A DNA stretch of 25,455 nt, taken from NCBI GenBank assembly GCA_016926695.1, contig JAFGOB010000132.1, positions 1 through 25,455 of the forward strand, given 5' to 3'. A program made the position numbers and the translations under genes. This document shows, in pieces, positions 17,066 to 25,233 of this stretch. Below the pieces are notes generated by a model that was not told the origin of the DNA, made no database searches, and saw only the letters and a program-made list of their open reading frames with translations. Each line of letters starts with the position of its first letter. The first letter of the stretch is position 1. Source of the DNA: Dehalococcoidales bacterium. GTDB taxonomy: Bacteria > Chloroflexota > Dehalococcoidia > Dehalococcoidales > UBA3254.

Positions 17066-17217
17066 GTAATGTTAAACGACAGGTAATAAATCACCTGCCT
17101 TCATGTATCTATCATACAGGCAACCCGGGTTGGACTAATACCACTGGATATCATTAACTATAGATTACCGATTTTACACTCTAACCGGCTGGCAGCACAT
17201 TGTCCGTTTATTCCCTT

Positions 17218-17991
17218 TTAAAAATCCACTCCCAATTCCGACAGCAGCTCGCGTTCCAGGCTGCCGAATTCAGGGTCGGCAATCATTCTCAGGTGCCTGG
17301 GACGCGGTATATTGATGCGCAGTTCACGCTTGACGGTACCCGGACGGGCTCCCAGCACAATTACCCGGTCAGCCAGGTAGACTGCTTCTTCAACATCGTG
17401 CGTAATAAATAATACCGTACGCCCGTACTGCTGCCAGGCTTTCATCAGCCAGCTTTGCAGCTCCTTGCGGGTCAATGCGTCCAGTGCCCCGAAGGGTTCG
17501 TCGAACAACAGCGTGGAACGGCCCATCAGCCAGGTCCGCAGGAGCGCCACCCTTTGCCGCATGCCCCCTGAAAGGGCCGAAGGATATTCGTTCTCAAAGT
17601 TTTCCAGTCCGAAAAACGGCAGCATTGCGAGGGCCTTTTTGCGTGATTCTTGCCTGGGTAGCCCCTGTATTTCCAGCGGTATGAGGACATTATCCAGGAC
17701 ACTTCTCCATGGCAGCAGCAGGTCTCGCTGAGGCATATAGCCCACCATACCGGAACGGTTTTGAGGCTTCACCCCGTCAATCAGTATTTCACCTTCATCC
17801 GGTTCGAGCAGGCCTACGCAGAGATTGAACAACGTGCTCTTGCCGCTGCCGCTGGGACCGATGATTGTGACAAACTCCCCCGGCATAACCTTGAAAGAGA
17901 GGTCTTTCAGGGCCGGAAAAGCATGGTTTTTTCCATAGAAGGTCTTACTGATATGCCTCATTTCTATACGCGGTACGGGAATGCTGTCCAT
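17218..17991 (-). CDS. thiZ: ABC transporter ATPase, ThiZ-like (thiamine/precursor uptake)
   Basis: The 257-residue ATP-binding subunit would energise the ThiXY importer at the cytoplasmic face of the membrane. Walker A GPSGSGKST is at 45-53, the Q-loop glutamine near 88, signature LSGGMRQR at 140-147, Walker B LLFDEP at 161-166 and the switch histidine in FITHDVEEA near 195-203. It belongs to the nitrate/taurine/NMT1-type uptake ATPases. The ATG follows GGGAG with eight bases between. Its A is shared with the stop (TGATG) of a 40-codon open frame that fills the gap after thiY. It is the last gene of the riboswitch-led operon. Confidence 0.88.
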   Translation of the reverse strand: MDSIPVPRIEMRHISKTFYGKNHAFPALKDLSFKVMPGEFVTIIGPSGSGKSTLFNLCVGLLEPDEGEILIDGVKPQNRSGMVGYMPQRDLLLPWRSVLDNVLIPLEIQGLPRQESRKKALAMLPFFGLENFENEYPSALSGGMRQRVALLRTWLMGRSTLLFDEPFGALDALTRKELQSWLMKAWQQYGRTVLFITHDVEEAVYLADRVIVLGARPGTVKRELRINIPRPRHLRMIADPEFGSLERELLSELGVDF

Positions 17992-18124
17992 CAGGTCTTC
18001 TCCCGGCTGAATGACAGCATAGAGGTTATCCGTCTTTTCAACAGGCAGGCCTTAAATGCACCGCCCGGACTCAGGCACTTTCCCCGGTTACCTGTCATAA
18101 AATATCGCTCCATGTATCTTTCAC

Positions 18125-19105
18125 TCAGGGCAAAAACTGGTTGGTGAAGGCATCCTCAGCCGGTATGGGACCGGCCAGAATAGAATGAGTGACTTCCCAT
18201 TCAATATATTTCTGCCACACGCCTGTTTTTTGCTCGCCCCAGCGCGGGGCATCGGCCTGATAACAGCCGGAAAGCCATTTCTGGCTGGACCTGACCAGGT
18301 CGCTGTCAAGTTCGGGAACGGCAGCAATCAGGATATCGGCGGCTTCGTCCGGTTTCTCTATGGCGAAATTATACCCCTCCGTCATGGCTTTCAAGAAAGA
18401 CCTGACCACCTCCGGCCTGCCGTGAACGGTATCTTCGCTGGCAATTACAATGGGGGTATAGTAGTCAGGTATAACATCGAAATAGTCTTCCATCATCAGG
18501 ATATTCAGTTCGACGCCCTGCTGCCGTGCCATGAAACCCTGCCAGCCGTAAAATATCCAGGCCAGATCGATTTCTCTCTGGGCTATAAGCGCCAGCGGAT
18601 CGTTATAGCCGATATCGATTATTTTGAGCTTGCTGAAATCTGCTCCCGCCGACTCCATCAGTACTTCCAGTGTCGGAGATTCAAAGGGGGAACCGAAAGA
18701 ACCGTAGCGCAGACCTTCAAAATCCGCCGGACCGGTTACTCCCAAAGAGGTTAAAGAGGCAAAACCGGAGGTATTGTGCTGGTTCACTGCGGCGATGGAG
18801 ACAATCGGTACACCTTCAGCCCTGGCCAGTGTGAGGGATTCCTGGAAACTGATGCCGAAATCGGCTGCACCGCTGGCTACCGCCGCTTCAGCGTAAACCT
18901 CTCCCGGCTGGACAACCTGGACGTCCAGTCCCGCTTCTTTGAAATAACCCTTTTCACTGGCGACAAAAATCCCGGTATGATTGGTATTCGGCACCCAGTC
19001 CAGCATCAGCTTGACAGCAATAAGCTCCTGTTTGGTGGAAGCGGAACAGGCGCTCGTTGCCATTATAGAAACCAGAAGTATTACAGCTACCAGCCAGCGA
19101 TTCAT
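18125..19105 (-). CDS. thiY: NMT1/THI5-type substrate-binding lipoprotein, ThiY-like
   Basis: The 326-residue extracytoplasmic binding protein has an N-terminal signal with a lipobox-like cysteine at position 20 (ATSAC), so it is probably a lipid-anchored protein on the outer face of the membrane. The mature domain is NMT1/THI5-like (LDWVPNTNHTGIFVASEKGYFKEAGLDVQVV near 35-65, then YGSFGSPFESPTLEVLMESAG). Relatives bind formyl-aminopyrimidine, hydroxymethylpyrimidine or thiamine. With a thiamine pyrophosphokinase in the same operon, thiamine itself is a reasonable guess. It is 20 bases downstream of the permease gene. Confidence 0.88.
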   Translation of the reverse strand: MNRWLVAVILLVSIMATSACSASTKQELIAVKLMLDWVPNTNHTGIFVASEKGYFKEAGLDVQVVQPGEVYAEAAVASGAADFGISFQESLTLARAEGVPIVSIAAVNQHNTSGFASLTSLGVTGPADFEGLRYGSFGSPFESPTLEVLMESAGADFSKLKIIDIGYNDPLALIAQREIDLAWIFYGWQGFMARQQGVELNILMMEDYFDVIPDYYTPIVIASEDTVHGRPEVVRSFLKAMTEGYNFAIEKPDEAADILIAAVPELDSDLVRSSQKWLSGCYQADAPRWGEQKTGVWQKYIEWEVTHSILAGPIPAEDAFTNQFLP

Positions 19106-19125
19106 TATTATTGCTCCTTATCAGT

Positions 19126-19914
19126 TCAGTAGATTCCAGTACTATCCCATTGTTCCCGGCGCTGCCGGGAGTAATACCAGGGCATGACCAGCCGTTCTAT
19201 GCCAAATACCAGCATGAAGAGAGCAACGCTCAGCAGTGACGTGACGAACATTCCCACAAATACCTGGTCGGTCGCCAGTGCGTTTTTGGAGCGCAGCATA
19301 TACAACCCCAGACCGGGAGAACCGCTTACCCATTCCCCGATGGTTGCCGCGACCACGCTGTAGGTAACCGCCAGACGCAGTCCTGAAAAGAAGGACGGCA
19401 GGGCCGAAGGCAGGCGGACCATGCGCCAGACCTGTCTCTTTTTCGCCCCCATCGCCCGCAGCAAGGCTATCAGCTCCGGTTCGGAAGACATCAGACCGTC
19501 AGCCGTATTGATAGCCAGGGGAAAGAAACAGAACAGTACCACCACGAATACGGTAGGTATCAGCCCGAAACCGAACCATATAATCAGGATCGGCGCAACG
19601 GCCAATATCTGGATGGTCTGCGATACCACCAGGATAGGATAAAGGGCCCGGTGCATCAACGGCCAGAAGTCCATCAAGGCCGCAATCCCGATTCCCGCCA
19701 CCAGTGCCAGCGCCAGCCCTATACCTGTTGCCATCAGCGTCGAGCAAACGGCATTCAACAGGAAGGTCCTGGTTTCCCAACCCGCCCGCAGTACATCAGG
19801 AGGTGAGGGCAGGATAAAGGAGCTCAACCCGCTGACTCTGGAGACGAAATACCAGCCTGCCATCAGGACTACTATCAGTAAAACGGGAGGAAAGATCTCC
19901 CTGTGCCATTTCAT
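19126..19914 (-). CDS. thiX: ABC transporter permease, ThiX-like
   Basis: The 262-residue membrane subunit belongs to the binding-protein-dependent transport family. About six hydrophobic helices are seen, with the EAA-type loop that contacts the ATPase visible as LLRAMGAKKRQVWRMVRLPSALPSFFSGLRLAVTYSVVAATIGEW. The ATG start overlaps the stop codon of the preceding thiamine-binding gene by one base (TGATG), implying coupled translation. Together with ThiY and ThiZ it makes a complete importer. Confidence 0.88.
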   Translation of the reverse strand: MKWHREIFPPVLLIVVLMAGWYFVSRVSGLSSFILPSPPDVLRAGWETRTFLLNAVCSTLMATGIGLALALVAGIGIAALMDFWPLMHRALYPILVVSQTIQILAVAPILIIWFGFGLIPTVFVVVLFCFFPLAINTADGLMSSEPELIALLRAMGAKKRQVWRMVRLPSALPSFFSGLRLAVTYSVVAATIGEWVSGSPGLGLYMLRSKNALATDQVFVGMFVTSLLSVALFMLVFGIERLVMPWYYSRQRREQWDSTGIY

Positions 19915-20216
19915 CAGCCGTTCCCGCGATATTTACCGACTTTCCCCTCTATAGTGGTGCCTTCGATAGCATCAGCGATCTTGATGATAGTGACTACCCT
20001 GCCCGCTCCGGCCTCAAAACAGGCCAGATGGGCGGATTTTGCCACTTCCAGCAGCCTGTCCAGGTCGTCTCCTTCCAGCGTGGTCTCCAGGGGTCCGACC
20101 TCATACTTCACACCGCTGGCCCGGATAACCGAGATAGCCTTGTCCACCACCGGGTAAACATCTTCTGTCAGCGGCAGGACCTGTACGCCAACGTTCATTA
20201 TCCTTTTCTTTACCAT
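19914..20216 (-). CDS. MTH1187-family (DUF77) thiamine-binding protein
   Basis: The 100-residue soluble protein has the full family pattern: VGVQVLPLTEDVYPVVDKAI, SGVKYEVGPLETTLEGD, GRVVTIIKIAD and a KVGKYRGNG end. Structures of this family show a ferredoxin-like fold forming tetramers that bind thiamine or its pyrimidine part. In this operon it probably binds imported thiamine in the cytoplasm or passes it to the kinase, which is an inference. The ATG at 20216 has GAGAAGG upstream; a second ATG at codon 7 with AAAGGA just before it is possible. Its stop overlaps the permease start. Confidence 0.87.
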   Translation of the reverse strand: MVKKRIMNVGVQVLPLTEDVYPVVDKAISVIRASGVKYEVGPLETTLEGDDLDRLLEVAKSAHLACFEAGAGRVVTIIKIADAIEGTTIEGKVGKYRGNG

Positions 20217-20237
20217 AACCTTCTCTTCCTTAATTTG

Positions 20238-20885
20238 TTACGCCCTACCAGGAGTATGGACCGCCAGCAGCAGACCCTCCGATATCCTCACTATGGCGGA
20301 TGTTCCCAGCAGTACGTTGCTGAGACCCCGTCCCTGGCCGAAAAACAACCTCTCATGCCTGAGAGGATATTTCAGTCCAGCCACCGAGATGCTGGAGATA
20401 TCCCCTGCCAGCGGCAGTAATGAGAGCGTATCCCCGGAACAGCCGGCAATATCCTCCCCCGGCGGCCTGATGATCCATCCTGTCTGGCTGCCGTGCCATA
20501 CTTCGACCCGGTTGGCATAGAGGGCAGGATGGTTCAACATCAAAATGTTGGAAACGGCCATATCCAGGCGTCCTCCCATCGCACCGACCATAACGATATG
20601 GCCTGCTCCCTGATCTCTGGCATAAAGAAGCGCCAGTTCAAGGTCCGTTTCGTCCTTTTCGGCCGCATGAGAAACCACCCTGTCACAACATAATTCCCGC
20701 CGTTCCTGATCGCTGATTGAGTCCAGGTCGCCGACTATGGCGTCGAGAGAAATTTTCAGGGTTTTTGCGTGCAGGGCGCCCCGGTCCGCTCCCAGCACCA
20801 GATCAAATCCGCCCTCGCGGATTCTCCTTTCCAGTATCTCCGGTTGAAATACCTCTCCGTTGACCAGCACCAGGGCTTTTGTCAT
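20238..20885 (-). CDS. thiN: Thiamine pyrophosphokinase
   Basis: The 215-residue cytosolic enzyme transfers pyrophosphate from ATP to thiamine to make TPP. Motifs are GADRGAL near 32-38, GDLDS at 52-56, KDETDLELAL at 77-86 and GGRLD at 104-108 followed by SN. The usual GGRxDH histidine is methionine (M109) here. The C-terminal thiamine-binding sheet shows SVAGLKYPLRHERLFFGQGRGLSNVL. An in-frame TTG at 20897 lies inside the riboswitch terminator, so the ATG at 20885, five bases after GGGAG, is the start. First gene of the TPP-riboswitch operon. Confidence 0.9.
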   Translation of the reverse strand: MTKALVLVNGEVFQPEILERRIREGGFDLVLGADRGALHAKTLKISLDAIVGDLDSISDQERRELCCDRVVSHAAEKDETDLELALLYARDQGAGHIVMVGAMGGRLDMAVSNILMLNHPALYANRVEVWHGSQTGWIIRPPGEDIAGCSGDTLSLLPLAGDISSISVAGLKYPLRHERLFFGQGRGLSNVLLGTSAIVRISEGLLLAVHTPGRA

Positions 20886-20895
20886 ATCGACTCCC

Positions 20896-20935
20896 AAAAC
20901 AAAAAGGCTGCCCCGTATGGAGAGCAGCCCTCTTT
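20896..20935 (-). terminator. Riboswitch-controlled intrinsic terminator
   Basis: On the minus strand GGGCTGC pairs with GCAGCC (extended by wobble pairs on both sides) and is followed by TTTTTGTTTT. It lies between the TPP aptamer and the ribosome binding site of the kinase gene, as expected for a transcription-terminating expression platform. Confidence 0.8.
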
Positions 20936-20950
20936 ATTTAAAAATTTTGT

Positions 20951-21058
20951 CTTCCCTCCGCCGGTATTATCCGGATCAGGTTCTCAGGGTCGATGCGGTG
21001 ATCATTCATCATGACCGTACACATCCTCTCAGCCTGGTTCCCCAAGCTCCCCATTCCT
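20951..21058 (-). promoter_or_regulatory. TPP riboswitch (THI element)
   Basis: On the minus strand the aptamer shows the conserved parts in order: GGGG (P2 side), P3 stem CUUGG-GGAA-CCAGG, CUGAGA (pyrimidine-sensing), an extra P3a hairpin (about 30 bases, GGTCAT/ATGATC), GACCC, then ACCTGAT, stem CCGG-ATAATA-CCGG and the closing GGAGGGAAG. Bound TPP should favour the downstream terminator and lower expression of the uptake/kinase operon. Confidence 0.95.
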
Positions 21059-21085
21059 GTATATTGCTAAAGTCCTTTGTTATAT

Positions 21086-21114
21086 AGCATAGCACTCAGG
21101 CAGGGATATGGCAA
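21086..21114 (-). promoter_or_regulatory. Predicted promoter of the thiamine operon
   Basis: TTGCCA (21109-21114) and TATGCT (21086-21091) are spaced by 17 bases on the minus strand. The predicted start near 21079 is about 20 bases before the aptamer. The -35 element lies inside the last codons of the DUF2851 gene. Confidence 0.5.
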
Positions 21115-22451
21115 GAATACTCCGCCAGCGGACACTCTCCGCATTTCCCCAGAACGCAGAATTGCCTGTAAATATGTATCAGCCCCTGCTGAAGGCAGGC
21201 TGTATTGACCTGTCCGGCATTCAGACCGAGCTGCGCCAGCATATGTCTTTCAATTGAATTGGATTCCAGTCGGGGATACAGGCTGAACATGCGGCTGGTC
21301 CGTGAGAGCGTTACGGGCAGCCGCCCGCTTTCAGCCCCGGCACGCAGATAGGGCAGCAGGACATTGATGATTATCTCAGCGGCCCGCTCTTTGCCCAGCA
21401 GAGTCAAACCGCCGCTGCCGGGAGACGGGCAAGGATAATAATGACCTGCCCTGTACGCTCCGGACTTTACCACCAGGGCCGACTCGATCGCCTTAAAGTC
21501 CAGGCTGTGCTGCGCCTCAAGCATCAGGGACTCAAGTGATTGCTGCCAGCCTTCGGTCCGAAAACGCACCAGAAGGTGGCCCAGGGCTAGAATACGCAGG
21601 ACGGGACTGTTACCCGGACGAACCCTGAACAGTTCCCATTCCTGCCGGGACATCGCGGTGCCTCCGGGTATTCCCGACCATATCTTCTCCAGTGTCCGGA
21701 GAAAAGGGTCTTCACCGGACGACAAGCCTCCCTGTGAAGGCAGCAGCCCGGCAGTACCCAGTAAAGACGCCTGCAGCAGCTCCAGTGAGCGTTTCGGGTC
21801 ACTCCCCTCCGCCAATACCCCAGCTTTCGAAAGCGGGAACAAACGGCCCAGCCTGAGGAACTGACTGCCGTTTTTATTATAACCCAGGGCCTCCATTATA
21901 CCCAGGTAAAGGCACTGCCCCGCATTATGATCCTGCAAACCCTGACGCAGACGCTCCGTTTTAAGAGCGAAACGCTCCAGCCCGGCTTTTTCCAGAACAA
22001 GGATGGTTTTCACGGCTTTTCTTTTCCGCCCGCCGGCCCGGCAGGACGGCAGAGGGCCGGCCCTGATATTTTTCGTACTTTGCGGCAGCTTATTCCCCTT
22101 CAATATCACCGTGGGGACGACCACCCCATCCTGCCTTACTGTTTCTCCCCGGTCATCTCCCTCCAGAGCGACATGCAGTATTACCTTATTATAGTGCGGA
22201 TCGTCCTGATGGCCGTGCAGCCTCCAGTCGGCGGCCCTTGAATGGATCTCAATGCAGCCATAGTTGAGACGGCTCCCGGCTGAAACCACCGCATCCCTGA
22301 AGTCTCCTCCACGTCCATCGTTAAGACGGCCCGGATATAGCACCTCCAATGTTTCGCCGTCCGTGCCGGTAACAGTCCTCTGACGGCGCATCCGCTTCTG
22401 CCAGAGTCCCACCACCTGTTTCTCAGGGACCGGTCCGGTCTTGTTTTTCAT
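21096..22451 (-). CDS. DUF2851-family protein, possible nuclease, with C-terminal cysteine cluster
   Basis: The 451-residue product matches the DUF2851 family, whose function is not established. The conserved N-terminal block reads LYPGRLNDGRGGDFRDAVV (39-56), GCIEIHSRAADWRLHGH (65-81) and YNKVILHVAL (87-96). The acidic residue D50 (or D53) followed by E68-x-H70 after a short strand resembles the D...ExK arrangement of PD-(D/E)XK nucleases; this is my inference, not an assignment. The C-terminus has C432, C437, C440 and C447 (Cx4Cx2Cx6C), suggesting an Fe-S or zinc site. The ATG at 22451 with AAGGGG upstream is preferred over a TTG at 22484. It lies downstream of an XRE regulator gene and two palindromic operators. 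Confidence 0.8.
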   Translation of the reverse strand: MKNKTGPVPEKQVVGLWQKRMRRQRTVTGTDGETLEVLYPGRLNDGRGGDFRDAVVSAGSRLNYGCIEIHSRAADWRLHGHQDDPHYNKVILHVALEGDDRGETVRQDGVVVPTVILKGNKLPQSTKNIRAGPLPSCRAGGRKRKAVKTILVLEKAGLERFALKTERLRQGLQDHNAGQCLYLGIMEALGYNKNGSQFLRLGRLFPLSKAGVLAEGSDPKRSLELLQASLLGTAGLLPSQGGLSSGEDPFLRTLEKIWSGIPGGTAMSRQEWELFRVRPGNSPVLRILALGHLLVRFRTEGWQQSLESLMLEAQHSLDFKAIESALVVKSGAYRAGHYYPCPSPGSGGLTLLGKERAAEIIINVLLPYLRAGAESGRLPVTLSRTSRMFSLYPRLESNSIERHMLAQLGLNAGQVNTACLQQGLIHIYRQFCVLGKCGECPLAEYSCHIPA

Positions 22452-22505
22452 TTGATCTTTTTTCCCCTTCAGTCCGAGTTCCAACCCGTATTACCATTCG
22501 CTTCT

Positions 22506-22519
22506 ACACGCTAACGTGT
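22506..22519. promoter_or_regulatory. Operator O2, ACACGCTAACGTGT
   Basis: Near-perfect dyad flanked by T and A, so the arms TACACG/CGTGTA match over six bases. It is 54 bases upstream of the preferred DUF2851 start and adjacent to a TACAAT hexamer on the minus strand. It differs from O1 at one position and its centre is 78 bases away from it. Confidence 0.65.
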
Positions 22520-22578
22520 ATTGTAACTGAAAACCTTTTCATCATGTTTTTTCCCTGAATATGCCCGGACCTGGTTGA

Positions 22579-22606
22579 TTTTTACACGTTAACGTGTCTT
22601 TGTCAA
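22579..22606 (-). promoter_or_regulatory. Predicted promoter of the DUF2851 gene with operator O1
   Basis: On the minus strand TTGACA (22601-22606) overlaps the XRE stop codon and is followed 16 bases later by TAAAAA (22579-22584). The perfect palindrome ACACGTTAACGTGT (22584-22597) fills the spacer, so a protein bound there would exclude RNA polymerase. Confidence 0.6.
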
Positions 22607-22854
22607 GAACTGGCGCCGGGCCCGGCCTCAGGTCCCGCCTCGTACCTGAATCCGGACCTTTCGGCTATCATGAAAAGCAGTGTTGCCGAAGCACCCCTGG
22701 GCTGGTACATCCCGGTTTCCCATTCGCTAATAGTCTGCTGCCGGGTGCCCAGTTCCTCCGCCATTTCCTGCTGGGTCAGACCCAGATGCTGGCGCAGGGC
22801 CTGGATGTGCTCCTTGTCCCATTTCCGCCGTCCGGCTTGATATTTCCCTGGCAT
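22603..22854 (-). CDS. XRE-family (HTH_3) transcriptional regulator
   Basis: The 83-residue protein is essentially one helix-turn-helix domain: WDKEHIQALRQHLGLTQQEMAEELGTRQQTISEWETGMYQPRGAS at about 12-56, with the recognition helix around TRQQTISEWE. It has no effector or dimerisation domain beyond a short C-terminal extension rich in Gly, Pro and Ala. The ATG at 22854 has no ribosome binding site. A predicted promoter just upstream would start the mRNA at or very near the ATG. Palindromes between this gene and the DUF2851 gene, and a half-site in its own promoter, suggest that it represses both. Target and signal are not known. Confidence 0.85.
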   Translation of the reverse strand: MPGKYQAGRRKWDKEHIQALRQHLGLTQQEMAEELGTRQQTISEWETGMYQPRGASATLLFMIAERSGFRYEAGPEAGPGASS

Positions 22855-22860
22855 GAGTTG

Positions 22861-22890
22861 AGTTTACACGATTCAGGATAAAGGAGTCAA
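22861..22890 (-). promoter_or_regulatory. Predicted leaderless promoter of the XRE gene with operator half-site
   Basis: TTGACT (22885-22890) and TAAACT (22861-22866) are spaced by 18 bases on the minus strand; transcription would begin close to 22854, the A of the ATG. The word TTTACACG (22863-22870, plus strand) equals one arm of operator O1 with its flank, overlapping the -10 element. Confidence 0.45.
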
Positions 22891-22986
22891 AAAGGGGTCC
22901 TCTAAAATCCGGGAAAAAGAAGCCGGTGATAGCCGCTTCCGGCAACCGGGCTGTTTCGAGAAAACGGGCTTGTTTGAAAAAGTCCC

Positions 22987-23043
22987 AAATCGGTTGATTT
23001 GAAGCTCTTGTAAGCCTTAAGAAGGCTTAATATAAGCCGATTT
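22987..23043. repeat. Nested inverted repeat upstream of the groESL promoter
   Basis: The outer arms AAATCGG (22987-22993) and CCGATTT (23037-23043) enclose a perfect inner hairpin AAGCCTT-AAG-AAGGCTT (23012-23028). It lies between two divergent genes, upstream of both transcripts, so it is unlikely to be a terminator. Confidence 0.6.
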
Positions 23044-23088
23044 CGCTCCCTTTTTCCCGGTATTTCCCGTGAGCTTATTTGTTATTAT

Positions 23089-23117
23089 TTGCACAGCAAG
23101 AATAACTGCGCTATTAT
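23089..23117 (+). promoter_or_regulatory. Predicted groES-groEL promoter
   Basis: TTGCAC (23089-23094) and TATTAT (23112-23117) are spaced by 17 bases. The start of transcription would be near 23124, inside the CIRCE operator. Confidence 0.65.
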
Positions 23118-23121
23118 ATAT

Positions 23122-23148
23122 TTAGCAGTCGGGTGCTTCGACTGCTAA
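23122..23148 (+). promoter_or_regulatory. CIRCE element (HrcA operator), variant
   Basis: TTAGCAGTC-N9-GACTGCTAA, a perfect 9-9-9 inverted repeat that differs from the consensus TTAGCACTC-N9-GAGTGCTAA by one base in each arm, changed symmetrically. Pairing extends outward to 15-base arms (23116-23130 and 23140-23154). It overlaps the predicted transcription start, so HrcA binding should repress groESL until heat stress. hrcA is not in this window. Confidence 0.92.
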
Positions 23149-23191
23149 ATATATTAAAAATAAAAGGAAACAAATTTAAGGAGGATAAAGA

Positions 23192-23485
23192 ATGGCGGTA
23201 GCACTACAACCTTTAGGTGACCGACTGGTAGTCAAACCTATCGAGAAAGAGGAAAAGACCAAGGGCGGCATAATTTTGCCGGATACAGCCAAAGAGAAAC
23301 CCCAGGAGGGTGAAGTAGTTGCGGTCGGACCCGGACGGATGACCGATGACGGCAAACGCATCGCGATGGATCTGAAAGTTGGCGATCATGTTATCTATTC
23401 CAAATACGGCGGTTCGGAAATAAAGATAGATGATGTTGAAATGATAATCCTGCGCGAGAGTGACATCCTGGCAAAAAAGGCCTAA
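23192..23485 (+). CDS. groES: Co-chaperonin GroES
   Basis: The 97-residue protein forms the heptameric lid of the GroEL folding chamber. The sequence is family-typical: [42 protein letters not shown] (the mobile loop is [10 protein letters not shown] at about 22-31), then [16 protein letters not shown] and a C-terminal ILRESDILA. The ATG at 23192 follows AAGGAGG with a six-to-eight base gap. It is the first gene of a two-gene operon controlled by the CIRCE site; groEL starts 30 bases after its stop. Confidence 0.98.
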   Translation: MAVALQPLGDRLVVKPIEKEEKTKGGIILPDTAKEKPQEGEVVAVGPGRMTDDGKRIAMDLKVGDHVIYSKYGGSEIKIDDVEMIILRESDILAKKA

Positions 23486-23497
23486 GAAACTAAATAA

Positions 23498-25144
<1,647 letters not shown>

Positions 25145-25152
25145 TCCATAGC

Positions 25153-25176
25153 CTGAATTCATAAGCGGGAATTCAG
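25153..25176 (+). repeat. Small hairpin after groEL
   Basis: CTGAATTC (25153-25160) and GAATTCAG (25169-25176) form an eight-base stem with an eight-base loop, nine bases after the groEL stop. It has no U-tract and may protect the 3' end or add to termination. Confidence 0.55.
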
Positions 25177-25193
25177 ATATCTTTTAAATCCGG

Positions 25194-25233
25194 AATACCT
25201 TCCCCTGATATCAGGGGAAGGTATTTTCCTTTT
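25194..25233 (+). terminator. Intrinsic terminator of groES-groEL
   Basis: Perfect palindrome from 25194 to 25225 (arms AATACCTTCCCCTGAT and ATCAGGGGAAGGTATT), followed by TTCCTTTT. It is a strong stem, so it is the likely end of the operon transcript. Confidence 0.9.

Larger units (their letters stand above)
16810..17217. other. Intergenic region between convergent thrC-like and thiZ genes
   Basis: No gene is recognised. The region holds a nested palindrome (16893-16944) and repeat copy C (16990-17065). No classic hairpin plus U-tract terminator is visible for either flanking gene. A weak hairpin TGCCT...AGGCA is near 17098-17124. Confidence 0.6.
22855..23191. other. Divergent control region between XRE and groES genes
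   Basis: The 337-base region without a gene contains, from left to right, the XRE promoter, a GCCGG/CCGGC dyad (about 22922-22941), two direct copies of a CGGGCT(T)GTTT-like word (about 22948 and 22967), the nested inverted repeat (22987-23043), the groES promoter, the CIRCE operator and the groES ribosome binding site. Confidence 0.6.

Noticed and set aside
21000..21064. Possible S-box or T-box in the thiamine leader
   Set aside because: The order of CUGAGA, ACCTGAT, ATAATA and GGAGGGAAG fits only the TPP aptamer; no T-box sequence is present.
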